Source: Allorhizobium borbori
GTDB lineage: Bacteria; Pseudomonadota; Alphaproteobacteria; Rhizobiales; Rhizobiaceae
Assembly: GCF_014196535.1 (NCBI RefSeq)
Contig: NZ_JACIDU010000019.1
Location: 33,061 to 97,060, forward strand
Reading direction: 5' to 3'
DNA length: 64,000 nucleotides
The position numbers and the translations under genes are program-made. Positions within the stretch are counted from its first letter, which is position 1. Each line of letters begins with the position of its first letter. Shown piece after piece: positions 8,044 to 16,194 of the stretch. Under the pieces are notes generated by a model. The model did no database searches, was not told the DNA's origin, and saw only the letters and a program-made list of their open reading frames with translations.

Positions 8044-9773
8044 ACACGATCTCCCGTATTCCCGCTGCGAACGCCACGGGCGCGCATCGTCTGGCCGCCG
8101 CCCTTCAGCGCCACGGCGTCAAGGAAATCTTCGGCCAGTCCATTCCCTCCGCGCTCTTCCTTGCCGCACCCGACTACGGTATCCGCCAGATCGGCTACCG
8201 CACGGAAAACGCCGGCGCGGCCATGGCCGACGCCTTCGCCCGCATTTCGGGCAAGGTGGCCGTGGTGACGGCCCAGAACGGCCCGGCGGCCACGCTGCTG
8301 GTACCCGGCCTTGCCGAAGCGCTGAAGGCCTCGATCCCGGTGGTTGCCATCGTGCAGGATGTCTCCCGCCGCTTCACGGACAAGAACGCCTTCCAGGAAC
8401 TTGATCATTTCGCGCTGTTTCAGGGCGTGGCGAAGTGGGTGCGCCGTGTCGCCGACGCCGCTCGCATCGACGATTATGTGGACATGGCGTTCACGGCAGC
8501 GGCAACGGGCCGCGCCGGCCCTGCCGTTCTGCTCGTACCGCTCGACGTGCTGGACGAACACCCCGGTTTCGACCCCGCCGCGCCACACCGAAACGCCACG
8601 CTCGGCACCTTTCCACTCGATCGTGTCTCGGCAGATCCGTCCCGTATCGCCGAAGCGGCCGACCTGCTGGCCGCTTCCGCCCGCCCCATCGTGATTGCCG
8701 GCGGCGGCATTCATTCTTCGCAGGCATGGCGCGAACTTGCCGCACTTCAAGACCTCGGCCTGCCCGTTGCGACAACCGTCATGGGCAAGGGTGCAACTGA
8801 TGAAACGCATCCGCTTTCGGTCGGCATCGCCGGTTATTTCATGGCGCCGGGCGCGCGCGCCTCGCATCTGCGCGATCTCGTGACGGATGCGGATGTGGTG
8901 TTCCTCGTCGGCAATCGCACGAACCAGAACGGCACCGATAGCTGGTCGCTCTATCCAAAGGACGCCCGCTATATCCACCTCGATATCGACGGCAACGAGA
9001 TCGGCCGCAATTTCGAGGCCTTGCGGCTTGCGGGCGATGCCAAACTGACGTTGACCGCGCTCGTGGCGGCGCTGAAGACCGGCGATCTTTCCGGTCTCGC
9101 CGCCCGCAGGCCGCAACTGGAAGAGAAGATCGCCGCCGCCCGTGCGGCCCATGCCGAAGACCTGCGCCGGCTGGTCGATATGGACGCCAAGCCGATCCGC
9201 CCCGAGCGCCTGATGGCCGACCTCGACTTGGTTCTGGCGCCGGAAACGATCACCGTCGCCGACGCCAGCTATTCCTCGATCTGGATCGCAAACGGGCTGA
9301 CCGCCCGCAAGGCGGGGCAACGCTTTCTCACCCCGCGCGGGCTTGCCGGTCTCGGTTGGGGCCTGCCGTTTGCGCTCGGTGCGAAGGTGGCGCGGCCTGA
9401 CGCACCGGTCGTCTGCCTGACGGGCGACGGCGGTTTCGGCCATGTCTGGGGCGAGCTGGAAACGGCGCGGCGCATGAAGCTGCCGGTCGTCGTCATCGTG
9501 CTCAACAACCAGATCCTCGGCTACCAGAAACATGCCGAACTCAGCTTGTTCGGCGGGTTCACCGATGTCTGCCATTTCGAACCGGTGGATCATGCCGCGA
9601 TTGCGCGGGCAACAGGCTGCGCGGGCGTGCGGATCGAAAATCCGGCCGATTTTCTGCCGGCGCTGAAGGCGGCACTCGCGTCGGATGCCGTGACCGTTCT
9701 CGATGTCGTCACCGACGAGCGGGCCCATCCGCCGATCACCTCTTTCGAGGGCAGGGAGGCTCTCGACTACTGA
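8040..9773 (+). CDS. Thiamine pyrophosphate-dependent enzyme, acetolactate synthase-like
   Basis: 577-residue enzyme of the acetolactate synthase/benzoylformate decarboxylase superfamily with all three domains. The activating glutamate is E56 in RTENAGAAMADAFAR; the central domain carries PIVIAGGGIHSS; the TPP/Mg motif runs from GDGGFGHVWGELE to VIVLNN. The family decarboxylates 2-oxo acids, carboligates, or (IolD type) hydrolyses cyclic 1,2-diones. The context of ring-oxidising dehydrogenases makes C-C bond cleavage the likely job. No acetolactate synthase small subunit is adjacent, which argues against branched-chain amino acid synthesis. Overlaps the previous gene by ATGA. Confidence 0.87.
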   Translation: MNTISRIPAANATGAHRLAAALQRHGVKEIFGQSIPSALFLAAPDYGIRQIGYRTENAGAAMADAFARISGKVAVVTAQNGPAATLLVPGLAEALKASIPVVAIVQDVSRRFTDKNAFQELDHFALFQGVAKWVRRVADAARIDDYVDMAFTAAATGRAGPAVLLVPLDVLDEHPGFDPAAPHRNATLGTFPLDRVSADPSRIAEAADLLAASARPIVIAGGGIHSSQAWRELAALQDLGLPVATTVMGKGATDETHPLSVGIAGYFMAPGARASHLRDLVTDADVVFLVGNRTNQNGTDSWSLYPKDARYIHLDIDGNEIGRNFEALRLAGDAKLTLTALVAALKTGDLSGLAARRPQLEEKIAAARAAHAEDLRRLVDMDAKPIRPERLMADLDLVLAPETITVADASYSSIWIANGLTARKAGQRFLTPRGLAGLGWGLPFALGAKVARPDAPVVCLTGDGGFGHVWGELETARRMKLPVVVIVLNNQILGYQKHAELSLFGGFTDVCHFEPVDHAAIARATGCAGVRIENPADFLPALKAALASDAVTVLDVVTDERAHPPITSFEGREALDY

Positions 9774-9811
9774 CCATTTCAACGCTTGCGACCGTTCCAA
9801 GGGAGGAAAAC

Positions 9812-11014
9812 ATGAAACTGTCGTCTTTGCTGAAAGCTACCACCGCCGCCGTGTTTCTGACGGCTGGCGCCGCCCATGCCGATGTCAAGATCGGCTCGCT
9901 CTATCCGTTCAGCGGCCAGCTTGCGCTTCTTGGGGAGGAAAGCGCGCGCGGTCTGGAAATCGCCGTCGATGAACTGAACGCCAAGGGCGGCATCCAGGGC
10001 GAGAAGATCGTTCTGGTGCGCGGTGACGCCGTGGACAACAATCAGGCCATCGGCGAGGCCCGCCGGCTGATCTCGCTCGAAAAGGTCGCCGCGATCTTCG
10101 GTTCCTATTCCTCCGCCCGCTCGATTGCCGCAAGCCAGGTGGCCGAGCTTTCCGGCATTCCCTATTTCGAACTCGGCGCGGTGGCCGACGAAGTGACGGG
10201 CCGCGGGCTGAAATATCTCTTCCGCACCAATCCCTACGCCCTGCACATGGGCGAGATGATCATCGACATGACGGTGAAGAAGGTTGCGCCGGCACTCGGC
10301 AAGAAGCCGGAAGACCTGAAGGTCGGCATCATCTATGAGGATTCGAGCTACGGCACCTCGGTTTCGAACCACCAGAAGGAATTCGCCAAGAAAGCGGGAC
10401 TGAACGTCGTCGTTTCCTCCGGCTATCCGTCGAACACGGTCGACATGTCATCGCTGGTGCTCGAACTCAAGCAGGCGGGCGTAGATGTGGTGCTCCAGAC
10501 GGCCTACCAGAACGATGCAGTTCTCTTTCTCCAGCAGGCTGGCGAACAGGGCTTCAAGCCCGGTGCAGTGATCGGCGGCGGCGGCGGTTACTCCACCCAG
10601 CCGACGGCGGACGCCGTGGGCCACGACAAGATCGAGGGCGTGCTCGACGTCGATTTCACCCAGTATCTCGTCAACACCAAGGCGACGCCCGGCCTTGAAG
10701 GCTTTGTGGAGGCCTACAAGAAAAAGTATGGCATTTCCCCCCGCTCCGGTCACTCGCTGACCAACTACATGGGCTCGAAGGCCATCCTCGAGGCGCTCGA
10801 CAAGGCCAAGGGTTTCGAACCCGACACCATCGTCGAGGCAGCGAAGGCGATCGACATTGCCGACGGCACGACCGCAACGGGCTATGGCATCAAGTTCGGC
10901 GCGAACAACCAGAACGATCGCGCCAAGATGATGGGCATGCAGTGGCAGGGCGGCAAGCTCGTCGCCGTTTACCCGGATGAGGCCGCTACGGCACCGATGA
11001 AGATCGGCAAGTAA
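9812..11014 (+). CDS. Periplasmic binding protein of Liv-type ABC importer
   Basis: 400-residue exported protein. The signal peptide is about residues 1-23 (MKLSSLLKATTAAVFLTAGA, then AHA and cleavage before DVKIGS). The mature part is a type I periplasmic-binding fold of the LivJ/Peripla_BP_6 group (SLYPFSGQLALLGEE, GAVADEVTGRG, VGIIYEDSSYGTS). It binds the operon's substrate, which may not be an amino acid: this family also carries aromatic acids, amides and urea. GGGAGGAAAAC precedes the start. A strong hairpin separates it from the permease genes, consistent with higher expression of this subunit. Confidence 0.9.
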   Translation: MKLSSLLKATTAAVFLTAGAAHADVKIGSLYPFSGQLALLGEESARGLEIAVDELNAKGGIQGEKIVLVRGDAVDNNQAIGEARRLISLEKVAAIFGSYSSARSIAASQVAELSGIPYFELGAVADEVTGRGLKYLFRTNPYALHMGEMIIDMTVKKVAPALGKKPEDLKVGIIYEDSSYGTSVSNHQKEFAKKAGLNVVVSSGYPSNTVDMSSLVLELKQAGVDVVLQTAYQNDAVLFLQQAGEQGFKPGAVIGGGGGYSTQPTADAVGHDKIEGVLDVDFTQYLVNTKATPGLEGFVEAYKKKYGISPRSGHSLTNYMGSKAILEALDKAKGFEPDTIVEAAKAIDIADGTTATGYGIKFGANNQNDRAKMMGMQWQGGKLVAVYPDEAATAPMKIGK

Positions 11015-11020
11015 GGCCCG

Positions 11021-11054
11021 CGACCGGGCGGCCTCACCCCGCGCCGCCCGGTCG
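11021..11054 (+). terminator. Intercistronic hairpin, probable attenuator or mRNA stabiliser
   Basis: CGACCGGGCGGC (11021-11032) pairs perfectly with GCCGCCCGGTCG (11043-11054), a 12-base GC-rich stem with a 10-base loop, placed between the binding protein and permease genes. There is no T-run after it (TCATC), so it probably reduces rather than ends transcription, or protects the upstream message. Confidence 0.65.
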
Positions 11055-11111
11055 ATCATCTCCAACCCTTGCGAAGGACATTTCCTTCGCTGGAACCGGC
11101 TGCGAGGCGTG

Positions 11112-11999
11112 ATGGAAACTTTTCTGCAAGTGCTTGCCAACGGTCTGATGCTCGGCGCGCTGTTCGCCATTGTCAGCATAGGCCTGACCCTGATCTTCGG
11201 CATCGTCAAGGTCGTCAACTTCGCCCATGGCGAATTCCTGATGATCGGGATGTACCTGACCTTCGTGGTGACCGGCTGGCTCGGCATTCACCCGCTCTAT
11301 ACAATCGTCATCGTCGCACCGCTGCTGTTCCTCGCAGGTGCGGCCACGCAGCGCTTCATCATCCAGCCGCTGATGAGCGCCCGCGACGACCATATCCAGA
11401 TTTTCGCCACCGTCGGCCTGTCAACGGCGCTGATCAATCTCGCGCTGCTCATCTTCGGCGCGGATATCGCCAATACGCCCTCGGGCGGATTGCGCACGCC
11501 GGTCGAAATCGGCCCCGTGCGCGTCCTGTCCGGACAGTTGTTCATTCTGATTGCCGCAATTGCGCTCGTCATCGGCCTGCGTCTCTTCCTGCAAAAGACG
11601 CAGACAGGACGCGCGATCCGCGCCGTCGCCCAGAACCGTGCCGCCGCCCAGCTCATGGGCATCAACGTCAACCGCATCTACGTGCTGACCTTCGGCATCG
11701 GTGCGGCCTGCGTCGGTCTCGCCGCTACGCTGATTGCGCCCCTTTATCCGACCTCTCCGAACATCGGCACCTACTTCGTGCTGACGGCCTTCGTGGTCGT
11801 GGTGCTGGGGGGCCTCGGCTCCATCGGTGGTGCCTTTGTCGGTGCCATGGTCATCGGGCTGATCGACAGTTTCTCCGGTTTCTACATCGGATCCGATCTC
11901 AGAGAAGTCGCCGTCTTCGGCGTGTTCCTGCTGATCCTCATCCTGAAGCCGTCCGGCCTTTTCGGCAAAAGCCTCAACCTCTCTCACGTATCGCCATGA
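11112..11999 (+). CDS. LivH-type inner-membrane permease
   Basis: 295-residue integral membrane permease of the branched-chain amino acid importer family. It begins METFLQVLANGLMLGALFAI and has the family signature GLTLIFGIVKVVNFAHGEFL, then about eight hydrophobic segments and the conserved late GGLGSIGGAFVGAMVIGLID. ATG at 11112 is chosen; GTG at 11109 is in frame just before it. It forms the translocation channel with the next gene's permease half. The stop overlaps the following open frame. Confidence 0.9.
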   Translation: METFLQVLANGLMLGALFAIVSIGLTLIFGIVKVVNFAHGEFLMIGMYLTFVVTGWLGIHPLYTIVIVAPLLFLAGAATQRFIIQPLMSARDDHIQIFATVGLSTALINLALLIFGADIANTPSGGLRTPVEIGPVRVLSGQLFILIAAIALVIGLRLFLQKTQTGRAIRAVAQNRAAAQLMGINVNRIYVLTFGIGAACVGLAATLIAPLYPTSPNIGTYFVLTAFVVVVLGGLGSIGGAFVGAMVIGLIDSFSGFYIGSDLREVAVFGVFLLILILKPSGLFGKSLNLSHVSP

Positions 12000-12007
12000 G
12001 GAAGCCC

Positions 12008-13825
12008 ATGACAGATACCACCGCCGCAAGCCTCGCCGCCCCGGCCGCCGACAAGCCAGCCGCCGGCCGGCCTCGCCGCAACCTGATCGCGCTTGTCCTG
12101 TTCCTGGCCGCGATATTCCTCGTTCCGGTCGCCATCGGTGATCAGTTCGTCTATCACGTCTTCATCACCATCTGCCTGTTCGCCGGTCTTTCGACCGCGT
12201 GGAACATCGTCGGCGGCTTTGCCGGCCAGCTCTCGCTCGGCCATGCCATCTTCTACGGCATCGGTGCCTATGCCGGCATCATCCTGATGAACATGGGCAT
12301 TTCACCCTGGATCGGCATGTTCGCCGGGGCAGCGGTCGCCGTTGTTGCCGCCATCGTCATCTCCTATCCGTGTTTCCGCCTCAAGGGACCGTTCTTCGCG
12401 CTCGCCACCATCGCCTTTCTGGAAGTGTTCCGCGTTCTGGCGCTGCATTTCTCCGGTTTGACCGGCGGCGCCACCGGTCTGATGATCCCGCTGAAACTCG
12501 GCTGGGAATGGATGGTATTCCGGGAGCGCCTGCCCGCTCTTGTCATCGTCTATGGCATGATGCTGGTGTCGCTCGCCGCTGCCTGGTGGATCCGCTCTCA
12601 CCGCCTCGGCTTTTATCTCGTCGCGACCCGCGAGCGTGAAAGCGCGGCCCAGGCGGCGGGCGTCTCCACCGTCAAGGTGCGGCTCATCGCGGTATCGGTG
12701 TCGGCAGCGCTCTGCGCCATGTTCGGCACCTTCCATGCCATGTACCTGACCTTCATCGAGCCTGCGGCGATGTTCTCGCTGACGACATCGATCCAAATCG
12801 CCATGTTTGCGCTTATCGGCGGCATCGGAACGGTGTTCGGCCCGCTGATCGGCGCGGTCTTCCTCGTGCCGGTTTCCGAACTGGCGCGCGGCTGGCTCGG
12901 CGCTCATGCGCTCGGCCTGCACGGCTTCGTCTATGGCATCGTGCTCGTGCTCGTGGTTCTCTTCATGCCGAACGGGCTGATGGGCGCGATGAAACGCATG
13001 TTCGGCAAGGCCGAGCCGGAACGCGGCGTTCAGGCGGCCTCCGTTGCCGCGACGCCGCGTGCTTCGGAACGGCCCGCCATCGGTCATGAAATCATGGTTG
13101 CCGACCATCTGGACAAGCATTTCGGCGGCCTGCATGTCACCAACGATGTGAGTTTCAGCCTGAAGGAGGGCGAGATCCTCGCCCTGATCGGCCCGAACGG
13201 CGCTGGCAAGACCACGGTCTTCAACATGCTCTCCGGCTTCCTGACGCCGGACAGTGGCGGCGTGAAGGTGCGCGACGCCGCCGGGAACTTCGTCTCGCCG
13301 ACGACCCCGGGTGATTTCGCCGCCATCGGTGTCGGCCGCACCTTCCAGATCGTTCAGCCCTTCGCAGCCATGACGGTGGAGGAAAACATCATGGTCGGCG
13401 CCTTCCATCGCTTCCACGATGTCGGCGATGCCCGCGAAGCCGCCCGCGAAACAGCGCACCGCATGGGTCTCGGCCCATGGCTGAACGCCGAAGCAAGAGG
13501 ACTGACCATCGGCGGCCTGAAGCGGCTGGAAGTCGCCCGCGTCATGGCCATGCAGCCCCGCATCCTGCTGCTGGACGAAGTGATGGCCGGTATTAACCAG
13601 ACCGATGTACGCCGCGCCATCGACCTGATGCTGTCGATCCGCGACACGGGCGTATCGATCATCGCCATCGAACACGTCATGCAGGCGGTCATGTCGCTCT
13701 CTGACCGGGTGATCGTGCTGAACTCCGGCCAGATCATCGCCGAAGGCAAGCCGCAGGATGTGGTGCGCGATCCCACCGTGATCGAGGCCTATCTCGGAAA
13801 GGAATTCACCCATGCTCACGCTTGA
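12008..13825 (+). CDS. Fused LivM permease - LivG ATPase
   Basis: 605-residue fusion. Residues about 25-330 are a LivM-type permease (AGLSTAWNIVGGFAGQLSLG, FYGIGAYAGI, GGIGTVFGPLIGAVFL). A linker of roughly 35 residues leads to a LivG-type ATPase with Walker A GPNGAGKT, a modified signature LTIGGLKRLEVAR in place of LSxGQ, and Walker B RILLLDEVMAG, ending in the LivG-specific EAYLGKE. Start at 12008 is chosen for GAGGAAGCCC upstream; an ATG at 11996 overlapping the LivH stop is an alternative. Such fusions are known in rhizobia and fix a 1:1 ratio of channel to ATPase. Confidence 0.9.
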   Translation: MTDTTAASLAAPAADKPAAGRPRRNLIALVLFLAAIFLVPVAIGDQFVYHVFITICLFAGLSTAWNIVGGFAGQLSLGHAIFYGIGAYAGIILMNMGISPWIGMFAGAAVAVVAAIVISYPCFRLKGPFFALATIAFLEVFRVLALHFSGLTGGATGLMIPLKLGWEWMVFRERLPALVIVYGMMLVSLAAAWWIRSHRLGFYLVATRERESAAQAAGVSTVKVRLIAVSVSAALCAMFGTFHAMYLTFIEPAAMFSLTTSIQIAMFALIGGIGTVFGPLIGAVFLVPVSELARGWLGAHALGLHGFVYGIVLVLVVLFMPNGLMGAMKRMFGKAEPERGVQAASVAATPRASERPAIGHEIMVADHLDKHFGGLHVTNDVSFSLKEGEILALIGPNGAGKTTVFNMLSGFLTPDSGGVKVRDAAGNFVSPTTPGDFAAIGVGRTFQIVQPFAAMTVEENIMVGAFHRFHDVGDAREAARETAHRMGLGPWLNAEARGLTIGGLKRLEVARVMAMQPRILLLDEVMAGINQTDVRRAIDLMLSIRDTGVSIIAIEHVMQAVMSLSDRVIVLNSGQIIAEGKPQDVVRDPTVIEAYLGKEFTHAHA

Positions 13826-14516
13826 GAACATCCATGCCGGCTACGGCGCGACCACTATCCTCCAGGACGTTTCTCTCCATGTCACCGCCGGCGAGGTGGT
13901 GACCATTGTTGGCGCAAACGGCGCGGGCAAGACAACGACGCTGCGCACCATCGCCGGACTGATCCGGCCATCCTCGGGCAAGATCACTTTCGAAGGCGAG
14001 GACATCACGAAGCTTTCCGCGCATGAGACGGTCGAACTCGGCGTGACCCTCATCCCCGAAGGACGACAGCTCTTCTCCGACATGACGGTGCTCGAAAACC
14101 TGCTGATGGGCTCCTACCGCAAGGCGGCCCGTGCCGCCCAGCACGACACGCTGGATTATGTCCTCTCCCTTTTTCCGCGCGTGAAGGAGCGTCTGGCCCA
14201 GAACGCCGGCTCCCTTTCCGGCGGCGAGCAGCAGATGGTGGCGATTGCGCGCGGCATGATGGCGAAACCGAAATTGCTGATGTTCGACGAGCCCTCGCTC
14301 GGCCTTGCGCCGATCATCGTGCAGCAGGTGTTCGAGGTGATCGACACCATCGTGAAAACCGGCGCGACTGTGCTCATCGTCGAACAGAACGTGTTCCACA
14401 CGCTGAAGGCTGCCGACCGCGGCTATGTGCTGGAAAACGGAGAGATCGTTCTGACCGACGATGCCGAGGCGCTGCTGAGCAACGATCACGTAAGACAGGC
14501 CTATCTGGGAATCTGA
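13812..14516 (+). CDS. LivF-type ABC ATPase
   Basis: 234-residue second ATPase of the importer. It has Walker A GANGAGKT, the LivF-type PEGRQLFSDMTVLENL, signature LSGGEQQMVAIARGMM, Walker B KLLMFDEPSLGLAP and the switch histidine position replaced by the family-typical IVEQN. It overlaps the end of the LivM-LivG gene by 14 bases. It completes an importer made of two ATPases and two permease domains. Confidence 0.92.
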   Translation: MLTLENIHAGYGATTILQDVSLHVTAGEVVTIVGANGAGKTTTLRTIAGLIRPSSGKITFEGEDITKLSAHETVELGVTLIPEGRQLFSDMTVLENLLMGSYRKAARAAQHDTLDYVLSLFPRVKERLAQNAGSLSGGEQQMVAIARGMMAKPKLLMFDEPSLGLAPIIVQQVFEVIDTIVKTGATVLIVEQNVFHTLKAADRGYVLENGEIVLTDDAEALLSNDHVRQAYLGI

Positions 14517-14517
14517 C

Positions 14518-15327
14518 ATGCCGAAACAGGAAGAGAATGCCGCCGAATTCGTTTACCGCCAAAGCCACGCCGGCCGCCGTGTCCTCGTAACCGGAGCCGG
14601 GCGCGGCATAGGCCGGGCCATTGCGCTCGGCTTTGCAGCGCGCGGCGCAGCCGTCGGCGTTGCCGACATGAACGAGACCGACATTGCCGAAACCGTGGCG
14701 CTCATTGCAGCTTCCGGCCACGGCAAGGGCGTGCCGCTGATGCTCGATGTCGCAGATTATCCCAGCGTGGAAAAGGCTCTGGCCGAAGCGGCAATTCTCA
14801 TGGGTGGAGCCTTCGACACGGTCGTCAACAATGCCGGCATTTCCCCCAAGCATGATGGCGTCGCCCACAAGGTATGGGAAATGGACCCCGCCGAGTGGGA
14901 CCGCGTCGTGGCGGTCAACCTCACCGGCGCGTTCAACACCATTCGCGCGCTCACCCCTTCCATGCGGGAGGCCGGGCGCGGCTGGATCGTCAACCTCTCG
15001 TCCGTCGCCGGCAAGACCTATTCACCGGTGGTCGCCTGCCATTATGCCGCGACGAAATCGGCCCTGATCGGCTTCACCAAGCACCTCGCAGCCGAACTTG
15101 GGCCTCACGATATCCGCGTCAATGCACTGGCGCCGGGTCGCATCGAAACGCCGATGGTGCGCGGCGTTGCCGGCACCGTGAACGAGGAGCAGGTGCGGCT
15201 GACGCCGATGGGCCGGCTTGGCCAGCCGGGGGAAGTGGCGGATGTCGCCGTCTGGCTCACCTCACCGGAATCGAGCTTCGTCACCGGCCAGACCATCGAC
15301 GTCGCCGGTGGCCTTTATATGACCTGA
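14518..15327 (+). CDS. Short-chain dehydrogenase/reductase
   Basis: 269-residue classical SDR with cofactor loop VTGAGRGIGRAIALG, NNAGIS, the catalytic Ser in VNLSSVAGKTYS and the pair Tyr-Lys in YAATKSALIGF, and a C-terminal FVTGQTIDVAGG. DMNET after the second strand suggests NAD rather than NADP. It starts 1 base after the ATPase stop, so it is cotranscribed with the importer. It probably oxidises a ring or side-chain hydroxyl; the substrate is unknown. Confidence 0.87.
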   Translation: MPKQEENAAEFVYRQSHAGRRVLVTGAGRGIGRAIALGFAARGAAVGVADMNETDIAETVALIAASGHGKGVPLMLDVADYPSVEKALAEAAILMGGAFDTVVNNAGISPKHDGVAHKVWEMDPAEWDRVVAVNLTGAFNTIRALTPSMREAGRGWIVNLSSVAGKTYSPVVACHYAATKSALIGFTKHLAAELGPHDIRVNALAPGRIETPMVRGVAGTVNEEQVRLTPMGRLGQPGEVADVAVWLTSPESSFVTGQTIDVAGGLYMT

Positions 15328-15368
15328 AACGGGCTGCTCCCAACAGCCCGCACACCCTGGAGAATGAC

Positions 15369-16187
15369 ATGACCAATCCATCCGAACGCCAGATCACGGG
15401 CAATACCCGCATCTTTGGCATCGTCGCCGACCCGATCTACCATGTGAAGACGCCACAGGTGATGAACGCGAATTTCGCCCGCCTTGGCATCGACGCCGTG
15501 CTGATCCCCATCCACGTCAAGCCTGAGGGGCTGGCCGCCGTCGTGGCAGGCCTTGCGAGCATGGAGAATTTCGGCGGCCTCATCGCCACCGTTCCGCACA
15601 AGCCGGAGATCATCAATTTGTGCGACGAAGTGACGGGAGAGGCCCGCCACATCGGCGCGGTCAATTGCATCCGCCGCGATCCGGATGGCCGAATGGTCGG
15701 CGCAATGCTGGACGGCACCGGCTTTGTCGAGGCGTTGAAAACCGTGACCGGCTTCGACCCGCAGGGCAAGAGCGCCTTCGTGGCCGGTGCCGGCGGTGCC
15801 GCTTCGGCCATTGCCTTTGCGCTCGCCAAGGCCGGCGTCACCCGTCTGACCATCGCCAACCGCACTGAAGCCAAGGCCCAGGAACTCAGTGCGCGCATCC
15901 GCGCCGTCTATCCGGCGATCACAATTTCCACCGATGCCACGACGGTCGCCGATCACGAGCTCGTCGCCAACGGCACCTCGCTCGGCATGAAGGAAACGGA
16001 TGCACCGCCGGTCGATTTCGACCAACTGCATGCGGACCAGGTCGTCGGTGACGCCATCATGCAGCCTGAAATGACGCCGCTGCTGCGCGCCGCACAAGCC
16101 AGGGGCTGCCGCATTCAGCTTGGCAAACCCATGCTCGAATGCCAGATCGAACTGATGATCCGGCATTTCAACATCCTGCCACAATAA
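15369..16187 (+). CDS. Shikimate dehydrogenase-like protein (second copy)
   Basis: 272-residue AroE-family protein distinct from the one at 3969. Motifs are GIVADPIYHVKTP (the usual SxS is not present), TVPHK with the catalytic lysine, GAVNCIRR, DGTGFVEAL, GAGGAASAIAFAL and ANGTSLGM. GGAG lies 7 bases before the chosen ATG. Loss of the double-serine motif that grips the shikimate carboxylate suggests a different ligand. Its position between an SDR and a GMC oxidoreductase argues for catabolism, not aromatic amino acid synthesis. Confidence 0.84.
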   Translation: MTNPSERQITGNTRIFGIVADPIYHVKTPQVMNANFARLGIDAVLIPIHVKPEGLAAVVAGLASMENFGGLIATVPHKPEIINLCDEVTGEARHIGAVNCIRRDPDGRMVGAMLDGTGFVEALKTVTGFDPQGKSAFVAGAGGAASAIAFALAKAGVTRLTIANRTEAKAQELSARIRAVYPAITISTDATTVADHELVANGTSLGMKETDAPPVDFDQLHADQVVGDAIMQPEMTPLLRAAQARGCRIQLGKPMLECQIELMIRHFNILPQ

Positions 16188-16194
16188 CAATCCC

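Noticed and set aside
7710..9800. Open frame of nearly 700 codons on the minus strand opposite the TPP enzyme gene
   Set aside because: It has low-complexity His/Arg/Gly-rich composition typical of antisense reading of GC-rich codons, no family motif and no ribosome site. The plus-strand gene has complete catalytic motifs.
12302..13831. Long minus-strand open frame opposite the LivM-LivG fusion
   Set aside because: Composition is antisense-like and the sense strand encodes a full permease and ATPase with Walker motifs.
3969..16187. The two AroE-like genes as housekeeping shikimate pathway genes
   Set aside because: Both lie inside catabolic operons with importers and oxidases; no other aro gene is present and one lacks the usual substrate serine motif.
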